Shown here in pieces: positions 24,885 through 31,809 of a stretch of DNA of 37,794 nt. The DNA comes from Acidobacteriota bacterium. GTDB taxonomy: Bacteria > Acidobacteriota > Terriglobia > Acidiferrales > UBA7541. Position 1 is the stretch's first letter. Every line of letters begins with the position of its first letter. Made by a program: the position numbers and the translations under genes. A model generated the notes under the pieces. It saw only the letters and a list, made by a program, of their open reading frames with translations. It was not told where the DNA came from and did no database searches. Location of the stretch: positions 1 to 37,794 of the forward strand of contig JAMCWK010000096.1 of NCBI GenBank assembly GCA_023481105.1. The letters run 5' to 3'.

Positions 24885-25025
24885 TCACCCATAACAGTTG
24901 TTCAGGCACATCTACAACACACTGAAGCACGTATGACGCTCGAACTTTACGGACATGTAATTCCAGAGTCCCAGCGCGACGCAGTGACGCACTCGCGGAG
25001 AAAATCAGCGGAGCCCAATTGCTGA
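24885..25025 (+). pseudogene. Decayed C-terminus of a tyrosine recombinase (integrase)
   Basis: The frame reads VVQAHLQHTEARMTLELYGH, then VIPESQRDAVTHSRRKS and a stop at 25023-25025. This matches the end of phage/ICE tyrosine integrases: the H(S/T)xxRMTLExYGHVIPxSQRDAV block with the nucleophilic Tyr (codon 24948-24950). The rest of the gene is missing; a poly-G run and a CT repeat lie just upstream (about 24825-24855). It sits 55 bp from the tRNA-Lys 3' end, the expected place for the integrase of an element inserted in that tRNA. Confidence 0.75.
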
Positions 25026-25079
25026 CTGGGGCTCCAACCGCTGACTCGACTCCGTAAATGTCTTTTGTTCAGTGAGGTT

Positions 25080-25154
25080 TGGTAGGGGCGGTGGGGATCG
25101 AACCCACGACCTTCGGCTTAAAAGGCCGCTGCTCTACCACTGAGCTACGCCCCT
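25080..25154 (-). tRNA. tRNA-Lys (anticodon UUU), CCA encoded
   Basis: The minus strand folds into a full cloverleaf. Acceptor AGGGGCG pairs with CGCCCCT; the D-arm is GCTC/GAGC. The anticodon arm has loop CTTTTAA, giving anticodon TTT (Lys), with a terminal mismatch in the stem. The T-arm is GTGGG/CCCAC with loop TTCGATC. Discriminator A is followed by genomically encoded CCA. It is flanked by the integrase remnant. Confidence 0.95.
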
Positions 25155-25207
25155 GCGGACCTTTCATTGTAAAGGCTGATGGGCGAGGCCGCAACCGGGC
25201 CTGCGGG

Positions 25208-25558
25208 TTAGCGTTCAACCATCGTGGGCACAGCGCGTTTGCGCTTCCACTGGTGCTCGCGACGCACCTTGGCTTGGTGCTTCTTAATCTGCGTGCAGAG
25301 ATCCGAAAATGCGTCCTTGATGCACTTGCGGACGTCCGGGCAGTCGCCGGAGGCGTACAGGCTGCCTGTGGGCAGGGCGAGGTTCAGAGAGAATCCAAAG
25401 GCTGCTTTGCGGGGATGCTTTTCCACCGAGGCGTGGACCTGCACCAAATCCGGTGCATAGGTTTTCAAAAGCTTTTTGAGTTTAGCTAAGTGATGTGCGA
25501 CTTCGGTTTCGATCGGTTCGCGCAAATCCACATTCTTGTAGCTGAGCGAAAGTTTCAT
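25208..25558 (-). CDS. hpf: Ribosome hibernation promoting factor (HPF/RaiA family), short form
   Basis: Binds the ribosome in stationary phase and blocks translation. The 116 residues match the short HPF form: MKLSLSYKNVDLREPIE, a helix (HLAKLKKLLKTY), HASVEKHPRKAAFGFSLNLALP, LYASGDCPDVRKCIKDAF and a basic C-terminal helix (KKHQAKVRREHQWKRKR). ATG 25558 begins the family fold, with AAAGG upstream; longer in-frame starts add unrelated sequence. The long C-terminal dimerisation domain of long HPF is absent. It lies between tRNA-Lys and a divergent DUF72 gene. Confidence 0.87.
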   Translation of the reverse strand: MKLSLSYKNVDLREPIETEVAHHLAKLKKLLKTYAPDLVQVHASVEKHPRKAAFGFSLNLALPTGSLYASGDCPDVRKCIKDAFSDLCTQIKKHQAKVRREHQWKRKRAVPTMVER

Positions 25559-25775
25559 CTGCGCACCTTTGCTTGCGGGAGTGTGAAACGGGATGCCACC
25601 GAAGGTTAAGGCGTGGACCCATCTTCCAACTCCACAATAGCAAGACAAACCGGAGGAAGCAACCCGCGCGAGCTCCGCGCGCCCGGAGCTGCTTGTGGCG
25701 CGGACGCGGTTGACACTGAAGGGAAAAACGTCATAGGCTGCGCTCCCCCGCCGTTCTTTCCGGCTGCGCGCTACG

Positions 25776-26750
25776 GTGACGGCAGCGGCCCAGAGCGCGG
25801 CGGAAGCAGGGGCGTCCGTGGGACCCGCGCGAAAATCCGCGAAGCAGGAGCCGGGCAAAGTGTTCGTCGGACCGGCGGGGTGGTCGTACGCGGACTGGGC
25901 GGGCATTGTGTACCCGGCGCGGAGGCCGCGCGGTTTTCACGAGGCGGCATACCTTTCTGAATACTTCGACACCATCGAAATCAATACTTCCTTCTACCAG
26001 CCGCTGCGTCCGGCAGTGTGCTGGCAGTGGCTGGAGCGCGTGGCGGGTAACCCGCGTTTTCTCTTCACTGCAAAATTGTGGCAGCGCTTTACGCACGAAA
26101 CCGGCGCCACATCCGCGGACGAGAAAGCTGTGCGCGGGGGTTTCGACCTGTTGATGGGCGCCGAGAAACTGGGCGCGGTTCTGCTGCAGTTCCCTTTTTC
26201 ATTCCACAACATCCCGGAGAACCGCGAGTATTTGCAGAAACTCGTGGCGCGGTTCCGGGAGTATCCGCTGGCAGTGGAGGTTCGCCATTCGACGTGGAAT
26301 GACAAGAAGTTTTACGAGATGCTGCAGGAGTTCGGCGTGGGGTTCTGCAATATTGACCAGCCGGTGATCGGAAAATCCATCAAGCCGTCGGAGCGTACCA
26401 CCGGGCTGGTGGGCTACGTGCGCCTGCACGGGCGACGCTACGACACGTGGTTTAGCGACGACCCCACAGTGCCCTCGGAAGAGCGCTACAACTACCTCTA
26501 CACCGATGCCGAGCTGGAGCCCTGGGCGGAGCGCATCCAGAAAGTGCGCGCGCGGGCCAAAACTACTTTCGTCATCACCAATAACCACTTTCAAGGAAAA
26601 GCCATCGTCAACGCGCTACAGTTGATCCGCCTGCTCACCGGCAGCAAAGTGAAAGTGCCGGAGCCGCTGCGGCACCACTATCCGCAGCTCGACGCGATTT
26701 CCGACAAGCCCGAGCAGGAGCCCACGCTGTTTCCCAACCCGCCGCGGTAA
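25776..26750 (+). CDS. DUF72 (YecE-like) family protein
   Basis: TIM-barrel-like protein of unknown function, 324 residues. The family opening VFVGPAGWSYADW starts near residue 29, followed by FDTIEINTSFYQPL, RFLFTAKLWQRFTHE, LGAVLLQFPFSFH, LAVEVRHSTWNDK, GFCNIDQP, GYVRLHGRRYDTW and TFVITNNHFQGKA, all landmarks of DUF72. The start is uncertain: GTG 25776 gives a poorly conserved Ala-rich lead, and GTG 25818 or 25860 would be closer to the family start. No clear ribosome-binding site decides it. It is divergent from hpf; the 217-bp gap shows nothing else recognisable. Confidence 0.85.
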   Translation: MTAAAQSAAEAGASVGPARKSAKQEPGKVFVGPAGWSYADWAGIVYPARRPRGFHEAAYLSEYFDTIEINTSFYQPLRPAVCWQWLERVAGNPRFLFTAKLWQRFTHETGATSADEKAVRGGFDLLMGAEKLGAVLLQFPFSFHNIPENREYLQKLVARFREYPLAVEVRHSTWNDKKFYEMLQEFGVGFCNIDQPVIGKSIKPSERTTGLVGYVRLHGRRYDTWFSDDPTVPSEERYNYLYTDAELEPWAERIQKVRARAKTTFVITNNHFQGKAIVNALQLIRLLTGSKVKVPEPLRHHYPQLDAISDKPEQEPTLFPNPPR

Positions 26751-26769
26751 AAACCACGAAGACGAAAAG

Positions 26770-26831
26770 CGAAATTCGAAAAACGAAAAGCGGGAGAACG
26801 TCCACGAAGGGAGGCCGTTTTTCGATTTTCG
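26770..26831. terminator. Inverted repeat between convergent DUF72 and zinc-ribbon genes
   Basis: CGAAATTCGAAAAACG (26770-26785) and CGTTTTTCGATTTTCG (26816-26831) pair with one mismatch over 16 bp. The right arm is T-rich on the plus strand and touches the stop of the minus-strand gene. Probably a bidirectional terminator for two convergent genes. Confidence 0.5.
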
Positions 26832-26832
26832 A

Positions 26833-27297
26833 TTATTTCTTAAAGAGGTCGTCAAAGGCTTTGCGCGCGGAGTCGGGTCGCAGGCCCGCGGTGGGAGCGG
26901 CCGACGAAGCGGGGGCCGAAGGAGCGGTGTCTTTCTCGACGGTGGTGCGGAAAACGTAGAAGGTGCACTTGTTGGCGGTGTCTTTTTTGGGAATGCGGTC
27001 CGGGATTGGCTGCATGCATTCGAAGCGCGCGCCGGTGTCGAAATAGAGGCACTGCTTACAGGAATGAAGTTGCGCTTTGCAGCGCGGGCACTGGCCGTTG
27101 ACGTCGAAGCCGGGCACGAGCACGGTGCCGCAATGGGCGCAACGCGCGCGCGTAATCGAGCCCACCATGCGCGGTGTGCGCGGGCCCATTTGATCCTGTC
27201 GAGGGCGTGGCTCCGGAGAACGTTCTTTGGGTTTTTCTTTACGTTCCCGCTTGTCTGAGTCCTGGTAGCCCCGATGGCCGTACTTGCGCTCGGACAT
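26833..27297 (-). CDS. Small zinc-ribbon protein of unknown function
   Basis: The 154-residue, probably cytosolic protein has a charged, disordered N-terminus (about residues 1-45, rich in Arg, Lys, Glu and Pro). Paired cysteines follow: CAHCG and CPRC form a likely zinc ribbon, then CKQCLYFDTGARFEC and a later Cys in ANKCTFYVF give a second cluster. The C-terminus is Ala/Pro-rich and ends in a helix (ARKAFDDLFKK). ATG 27297 has GGAGG at a good distance; longer in-frame readings have no support. I do not recognise a characterised family. It might bind RNA or be a small regulator, but nothing here shows that. Confidence 0.75.
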   Translation of the reverse strand: MSERKYGHRGYQDSDKRERKEKPKERSPEPRPRQDQMGPRTPRMVGSITRARCAHCGTVLVPGFDVNGQCPRCKAQLHSCKQCLYFDTGARFECMQPIPDRIPKKDTANKCTFYVFRTTVEKDTAPSAPASSAAPTAGLRPDSARKAFDDLFKK

Positions 27298-27374
27298 AGG
27301 CGCCTCCGGGGGGGATGAGCCATCATACTCCCTATTGCCGCGCAGCAGAGCAAATTTGCGCGGCACTGTGGAAA

Positions 27375-28511
27375 TCAAGCTGCGCCGGCCGGGCGTGCCG
27401 ACATTCTGCGCAAGAAAGCAGGCAGCCCGAAGATGGTCTTCCGCAACAGGCGATAGATTAGATAAAGCAGCGGCGGCCAGAACGGGATGCTTAGCGCAAA
27501 TCCGGGCCACAAGGTGACGCTAACCGGTTCGCGCCACGACCAAATCAGCAGCGCCGCGGCGACGCCTTGCAAAAGAATCGTAGAAAGATAAATCGCCGCG
27601 CGCTTGCGCCCTTCTTTGGTAGTCGGCCGGGCTTTCCGGAATTCTTTGACGAACGCCCAGCGGCCGCCGGCCTCTTTGATGCCGGTCCACTGGCTGACGA
27701 TCTTAGCCAGGTCCGAGCCTTCCTCCATCGCGTAGGAAAATTGCAGGACAAACAGCGCCTGCGGAAGTAAGAACATCAAGGTGATGAAATTCGGCCAGAG
27801 CAGCCACAGGTTGACGAGCACAAAAAAAGCGAACATGTCCAGAAACGCCCCGCCGGCAAAGTATGGAATGAGCTGGCTCGGCTTGCTCAGCGGCGAAGTG
27901 TTGGAGAGAACGTAGAGGTTGGCGTTATTCTTGCGCACGCCGACTTCCAGCACTTCCCCGCCGAACCAGCGGCAGACCACGCCGTGGCCCAACTCGTGCA
28001 GCAGGCCGATGGGTACGAAGCACAAGTAATAGAGAAGCATGGCGGGCACGGGATACACGCCGGTGATGCGGCCCACCTCGGATACAAACAGGCCCCAGTT
28101 GCTCAACAGGAGCCACAGCCCTGCAAACAGCAAAACGAAGAGCAAGACTACGGCCGGCGCGGTGAACAGCCAGCGGCAGCGATGCGTCAGAAAATCAAGC
28201 GCCGGGCCGGGGTCAAATAGGCGCACGCGCGGATAACGCTTGGGGTAGCCCTCAAAAATTCCAAAGTCCTTGAGTTGGTTAATGAACCCTGCCCATTCTT
28301 CCTGCGTGCAGTCGTAATCCATGGCGGCGCGAACATCCGGCATCATGTCCGCCAGCGCTTGACCGCGGCAAAGCTTAAGCGCGGCGGCCGCGCGCTCATC
28401 CAGCACTTGCGAGGCGACCTCCGGGTGGTAAAGAAACACGTAGCCGCCTGTGAGCGGCCGGAATTCCAGGCCGGAACGCAGGACCGGCGCGCGGGGTTCA
28501 GCTTGCTCCAT
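27375..28511 (-). CDS. PqqD-like domain fused to M50-type membrane metalloprotease
   Basis: The 378-residue integral membrane protein has an N-terminal soluble part (about 1-95) resembling a PqqD-like winged helix (GGYVFLYHPEVASQVLDERA), the fold used as a peptide-recognition element in RiPP pathways. Several membrane helices follow (116-138, 152-171, and more), with HELGH at 172-176, the M50/S2P zinc motif, then FGGEVLEVGV. The second M50 motif NPxxxxDG seen in the paralogue at 31810 is not obvious; SYAMEEGSD lies at the likely place. ATG 28511 has GGAGG seven bases upstream. It is divergent, by 82 bp, from the kinase-regulator pair. Probably processes a membrane or peptide substrate; it could be catalytically altered. 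Confidence 0.8.
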   Translation of the reverse strand: MEQAEPRAPVLRSGLEFRPLTGGYVFLYHPEVASQVLDERAAAALKLCRGQALADMMPDVRAAMDYDCTQEEWAGFINQLKDFGIFEGYPKRYPRVRLFDPGPALDFLTHRCRWLFTAPAVVLLFVLLFAGLWLLLSNWGLFVSEVGRITGVYPVPAMLLYYLCFVPIGLLHELGHGVVCRWFGGEVLEVGVRKNNANLYVLSNTSPLSKPSQLIPYFAGGAFLDMFAFFVLVNLWLLWPNFITLMFLLPQALFVLQFSYAMEEGSDLAKIVSQWTGIKEAGGRWAFVKEFRKARPTTKEGRKRAAIYLSTILLQGVAAALLIWSWREPVSVTLWPGFALSIPFWPPLLYLIYRLLRKTIFGLPAFLRRMSARPAGAA

Positions 28512-28593
28512 GGACGGCCTCCAGTGTAGAGTGCATCCCGTAGCTGGTTGCCTACGAGCGAAAACTCAAAACAGAGAATTCAGACTGCCCAGA

Positions 28594-29466
28594 ATGGATG
28601 AAACGCCCCAAATTCCTCGCGCCGACACGCCCAGTAGCGATTCCGCCGCGGACTGGCTGCGAGAAGCGGCCGAATATTTGGTTCATCCACAGCAGCAATT
28701 GACTCCGCCTCCGCAACCCGAGCTGATGCCAGCCTACGACACGGTGCTGGCCTGCCGGCAACAACTGGAAGCATCGCAGCACGAGCTGATCCAGGACGTC
28801 GAGATGCAGGCCATGCAGACCGTCGGCTCCATCCTGGCGCATGACCTGCACAACTTATCGCTGCGATTGGCGCTGTTGAGTCAAAACCTGGAGCAATTCT
28901 ACGGCGATCCGGAATTTCTGCAAAGCGCGAAACGCGTGCTGGACGATACCGTCGAACGCATGCAGGGCCTGGTGGATGGCTTCCGCGCGCGGCAGGAAAC
29001 GGTGATCGTAAAAATTCTGACCGACGTGGGAGACGTCTTGCGCGCCGTGGTGCGCCAGGCCGGAGTGGAGTCCATCCCCGGCTTGCAGGTGAAGGGAGAG
29101 TACGCTGAGTCCGTGAACAAAATCTGGGCGGACCCGTTCTTCCTGGCCAACGCAATCCGCGTGCTGCTGGATAACGCCGTGCAGGCCATGCCTCATGGGG
29201 GACGGCTGACGCTGCGCACGCGTTCTACGGCGCAGGGCGGCGCAGAATTGGAAATCGAGGATTCCGGGGAAGGCATGACCAAGGAGTTTGTCGAACGCGA
29301 GTTGTTCGCGCCGTTCCGCTCGAGCAAGGGCCGCGGCCTGGGGCTGGGCATGTACATTTGCCAGCACATTATCCGCCTGCATGGCGGCGAAATCCGCTTG
29401 GCCAGCGAGCCGGGCACCGGAACCCTGTTCCGTCTGACCTTCCCGCAGGGGGCGGAACAGTCATGA
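28594..29466 (+). CDS. Soluble sensor histidine kinase
   Basis: The 290-residue protein has no membrane segment. The dimerisation/phosphoacceptor helix has HDLHN with His83, followed by the HATPase_c domain: N-box LLDNAVQAMP near 194, G1 DSGEGM near 223, G2 GRGLGLGM near 245, and the C-terminal GTLFRLTFP. No PAS or GAF sensor is fused, so the input must come through a partner or the first 70 residues. The stop overlaps the regulator start (ATGA), so the two form a coupled two-component pair. ATG 28594 follows the divergent promoter region; upstream in-frame reading overlaps the M50 gene antisense. The PrsK kinase of PEP-CTERM systems has a comparable regulator partner, but this one is much smaller. 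Confidence 0.87.
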   Translation: MDETPQIPRADTPSSDSAADWLREAAEYLVHPQQQLTPPPQPELMPAYDTVLACRQQLEASQHELIQDVEMQAMQTVGSILAHDLHNLSLRLALLSQNLEQFYGDPEFLQSAKRVLDDTVERMQGLVDGFRARQETVIVKILTDVGDVLRAVVRQAGVESIPGLQVKGEYAESVNKIWADPFFLANAIRVLLDNAVQAMPHGGRLTLRTRSTAQGGAELEIEDSGEGMTKEFVERELFAPFRSSKGRGLGLGMYICQHIIRLHGGEIRLASEPGTGTLFRLTFPQGAEQS

Positions 29467-30869
29467 ACGGCCCGCGTCAAATTCTGGTGGTCGAAGACGA
29501 TCAGCAGCTTCGTGAGCAGATGTACTTCTCGCTGAAGCAAGAGTACGAAGTGGCGCAGGCGGGCAGCCTCGACGAAGCGCTCGGCCAACTGACACGGGTG
29601 CGCGCCGATATCGTTTTGCTCGATCTGCAATTGAGCACGAACGGAACGGTGGACCAGGGATTCACGGTCTTGCGCGAGGTCAAGCGCCAGGTCAGCGACA
29701 CGGTGGTCATCGTGATGACCGGCGACCCTCATCACGAGACGCGGCTGCGTGCCATCGAAGAAGGCGCTTATGATTGCTTCAGAAAGCCGTTCGATATCCG
29801 CGATGTGAAGCTGGTGATCGCGCGCAGCCTGGAGCGGCTGGACCTGGAGCGCGAAAACCGGCGACTGCGCAGCGAAGTCATTCGCACGTCGTCGTTTCAG
29901 CGGCTCATCGGCTGCAGCACGGCAATGACGAGCGTGTTCGACATGATCCGCCGCGTGGCCGACAGTCCGGCCACCGTGCTGTTGCAGGGCGAAAGCGGGA
30001 CGGGCAAGGAGCTGGCGGCGCGCGCCATCCACTACCAGAGCATGCGGCGGGATGAGCCGTTTGTGCCTGTGCACTGCTCGGCGCTGCCGGAAACGCTCAT
30101 CGAAACGGAACTTTTCGGCCACGAAAAAGGCGCCTTCACCGGCGCAGTAGCTGCGCGCGAAGGCCGCTTCGAGATGGCACACCGTGGCACGCTATTCCTG
30201 GACGAAGTGGGCACGCTCAACTTGAACGTGCAGACCAAGCTGCTGCGAGTGCTGGAGGAACGGCAGTTCGAGCGCGTCGGCGGGCGGAAGACCCTCAATG
30301 TGGATGTGCGTTTGGTGGCCGCCACCAATGAAGACCTGGAAACATTGGTTACGGCGGGACGCTTCCGCGACGACCTGTTCTTCCGCCTGAATGTCCTGCC
30401 CATCCGACTGCCGCCGTTGCGCGAGCGCATGGAAGACATTCCCGTGCTGGCCAGTTCCTTTGTGCAGAGTTACTGCGAGCGCTGCAAGCTGCCTCGAAAA
30501 CGAATAGCGCCGGAAACCATTCAGCTTCTTATGAGCCACTCGTGGAAGGGCAACGTGCGCGAATTGGAGAACGTCATCCAGCGCGCCATTCTCATGGCGG
30601 ATGGTGATTTGTTGCTGCCTGAGCATCTGCCCGCCCAGGTTCGCTGCAGCGATGCCCCCGCCGCAAGCGGGCAAGTTATGATTCCTCCCGAGGGGCTGAA
30701 GATGGAGCAGGAGATTTCGCAGTTCGAGCGCAGGCTGTTGGAATGCGCTCTAACCCAAGCAGGAGGCGTAAAGGCCAAAGCTGCCAAACTCCTCGGACTG
30801 ACGAAGGAACAGATGAAGTATTTATGTCGAAAGCACGGCGTGGAGAGGAAATTGTCACCCGAGGGGTAG
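29463..30869 (+). CDS. NtrC-family sigma-54-dependent response regulator
   Basis: The 468-residue transcription activator has a receiver domain (1-120) with acidic pair EDD and phosphoacceptor Asp54 (VLLDLQL). The AAA+ domain has Walker A GESGTGKE (176-183), the sigma-54-contacting loop GAFTGA (223-228), Walker B TLFLDE (243-248) and NVRELENV. A C-terminal Fis-type helix-turn-helix reads AKAAKLLGLTKEQMKYLC. Intact GAFTGA means it can activate sigma-54 polymerase. It is coupled by a 4-bp overlap to the kinase. A sigma-54-like promoter and a palindrome lie just downstream, before the repeat-peptide gene, the most likely target. Confidence 0.95.
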   Translation: MNGPRQILVVEDDQQLREQMYFSLKQEYEVAQAGSLDEALGQLTRVRADIVLLDLQLSTNGTVDQGFTVLREVKRQVSDTVVIVMTGDPHHETRLRAIEEGAYDCFRKPFDIRDVKLVIARSLERLDLERENRRLRSEVIRTSSFQRLIGCSTAMTSVFDMIRRVADSPATVLLQGESGTGKELAARAIHYQSMRRDEPFVPVHCSALPETLIETELFGHEKGAFTGAVAAREGRFEMAHRGTLFLDEVGTLNLNVQTKLLRVLEERQFERVGGRKTLNVDVRLVAATNEDLETLVTAGRFRDDLFFRLNVLPIRLPPLRERMEDIPVLASSFVQSYCERCKLPRKRIAPETIQLLMSHSWKGNVRELENVIQRAILMADGDLLLPEHLPAQVRCSDAPAASGQVMIPPEGLKMEQEISQFERRLLECALTQAGGVKAKAAKLLGLTKEQMKYLCRKHGVERKLSPEG

Positions 30870-30940
30870 TTTTCAACCTCCACATCCTGCAAGTGCCCCA
30901 ACTTGAGTCATTCATCACCGCCTAACACTATGAAAACACA

Positions 30941-30965
30941 CCAGTACTGGTACTTGAAGTACTGG
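30941..30965. promoter_or_regulatory. Palindromic operator-like site upstream of the repeat-peptide gene
   Basis: CCAGTAC and GTACTGG form an inverted repeat at the two ends of this 25-bp site. The left half is itself a perfect palindrome, CCAGTACTGG, and AGTACTGG occurs twice in direct orientation 15 bp apart. It is centred about 25-30 bp upstream of the sigma-54-like element, so it could be the binding site of the adjacent NtrC-type activator. It is closer to the promoter than most such sites. Confidence 0.55.
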
Positions 30966-30975
30966 AACTAGCCCA

Positions 30976-30992
30976 TTGGCCCTGTGAGTGCA
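30976..30992 (+). promoter_or_regulatory. Candidate sigma-54 promoter (-24/-12)
   Basis: TTGGCCCTGTGAGTGCA matches the sigma-54 consensus YTGGCACGRNNNTTGCW at 14 of 17 positions, counting degenerate ones. The essential GG and GC pairs are exactly 12 bp apart. Initiation would fall near 31003, giving a leader of about 115 bases before ATG 31119. It fits the neighbouring sigma-54 activator. Confidence 0.6.
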
Positions 30993-31118
30993 TTCATTAA
31001 GGCCAAGTTGCCCGTGGGTGCCTAACCAATTCGTTTGGAGTCGGGGATGAGCCCGTAAGGGCTTTGCAGTTCAAGCTCGAGTCTACGGAGCAATAAATCT
31101 GATCGATGGAGGAAAGCG

Positions 31119-31694
31119 ATGGCAGACCCGAAATCGGTGGTGATCAAGCTGACGAACGAGCAACAGGAAGCGATCCGCCGGGCCACAGGCCAGGAGATCA
31201 CGGAATTCAAGGTGGAAGCTCTGGAAGGCCGGGAATCGCCCATCAGTTTGCGCGCACTGGAAAGCCGCAAAGCCCCGTTCGCGGCAGACATGGAAGCGGC
31301 TCGCAAGGCTCCGTTCGGAGTGGATGCGGAATCGGCCCGCAAGGCTCCGCTGCGCATGGGAGACGAGGAAGCTCGCAAGGCCCCGTTAAAGGTCGGTGGC
31401 GAGGAAGCGCGCAAGGCCCCGATGAGCGTGGATGCCGAATCCGCGCGCAAGGCCCCGCTGCGCGTCGGCGATGAGGAGGCCCGCAAGGCGCCGCTGAGTG
31501 TGGACGCGGAGGCCAGCCGCAAAGCACCCCTGAGCGTGGATGCGGAAGCCAGCCGCAAGGCACCGTTGAAGATTGGCAGCGAGGAAGCCCGCAAGGCGCC
31601 GCTGTCCGTCGATACGGAAGCCAACCGCAAGGCCCCGCTCTCCATTGACTCCGAGGCGAGCCGCAAGGCGCCGCTGAAGATCACCGAAGACTAA
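31119..31694 (+). CDS. Tandem RKAP(L/F/M) repeat protein, candidate peptide precursor
   Basis: The 191-residue protein has no signal peptide or membrane segment. Residues 1-37 form a leader-like, partly helical region (VVIKLTNEQQEAIRRATGQE). Residues 38-49 (RESPISLRALES) look like a degenerate unit. Residues 50-191 are twelve 12-residue units of the form RKAPL-SVDAEAS, ten with variations at positions 5-12 and the last shortened to end KITED. RKAP is invariant; position 5 is L, F or M, and the rest alternates acidic and small residues. GGAGG lies 6 bp before ATG 31119. A sigma-54-like promoter lies upstream and a strong terminator downstream. I recognise no family. It could be a multi-core peptide precursor, a secreted repeat protein or a scaffold. 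Confidence 0.85.
   Translation: MADPKSVVIKLTNEQQEAIRRATGQEITEFKVEALEGRESPISLRALESRKAPFAADMEAARKAPFGVDAESARKAPLRMGDEEARKAPLKVGGEEARKAPMSVDAESARKAPLRVGDEEARKAPLSVDAEASRKAPLSVDAEASRKAPLKIGSEEARKAPLSVDTEANRKAPLSIDSEASRKAPLKITED
31266..31691 (+). repeat. 36-bp tandem repeat array within the repeat-protein gene
   Basis: Twelve in-frame units of 36 bp (the last 30 bp) encode RKAP-starting 12-mers. The block CGCAAGG-C-CCG-T recurs, with third-position changes between units. Length is constant, but sequence has drifted, indicating selection on the protein repeat rather than recent slippage alone. Confidence 0.9.
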
Positions 31695-31735
31695 CCAGCC
31701 GCGCGGGTCCCCGGACCCGCCTGCACCAAGACACG

Positions 31736-31781
31736 ACGGGCCGCCCCTCGGTGAATGCCGACGGGCGGCCCGTTTTTTTTT
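31736..31781 (+). terminator. Strong rho-independent terminator after the repeat-peptide gene
   Basis: ACGGGCCGCCC (31736-31746) pairs perfectly with GGGCGGCCCGT (31763-31773). An inner TCGG/CCGA stem extends it, and nine T follow (31773-31781). A second small hairpin, GCGGGTCC/GGACCCGC, lies at 31703-31720. It isolates the repeat-peptide transcript from the convergent operon ending at 31810. Confidence 0.9.
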
Positions 31782-31809
31782 GCATACGGCTTGCCGATTT
31801 CGGCCTGCG

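Larger units (their letters stand above)
13790..25103. mobile_element. Probable tRNA-Lys-integrated genomic island carrying a cytochrome/NHL/porin cluster
   Basis: A 24-bp direct repeat (TGGTAGGGGCGGTGGGGATC plus GAAC) occurs at 13790-13813 and 25080-25103. The right copy is the 3' end of an intact tRNA-Lys gene on the minus strand; the left copy lacks the rest of the tRNA. The intervening DNA lies on the 3' side of the tRNA, the usual geometry for islands inserted by tyrosine recombinases. A decayed integrase C-terminus sits at 24885-25025 beside the tRNA. The interior looks visibly less GC-rich than the first 10 kb. No intact mobility gene remains, so the island is probably fixed. Confidence 0.65.

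Noticed and set aside
25079-25489. Plus-strand open frame starting MVGAVGIEPTTFGLKGRC
   Set aside because: This is the well-known spurious translation of the antisense of a tRNA gene; it overlaps tRNA-Lys and hpf.
31266-31691. Regular 36-bp repeats that might suggest a CRISPR array
   Set aside because: Units are directly adjacent, vary in sequence, have no spacers, and are in frame in a gene with a good ribosome-binding site.
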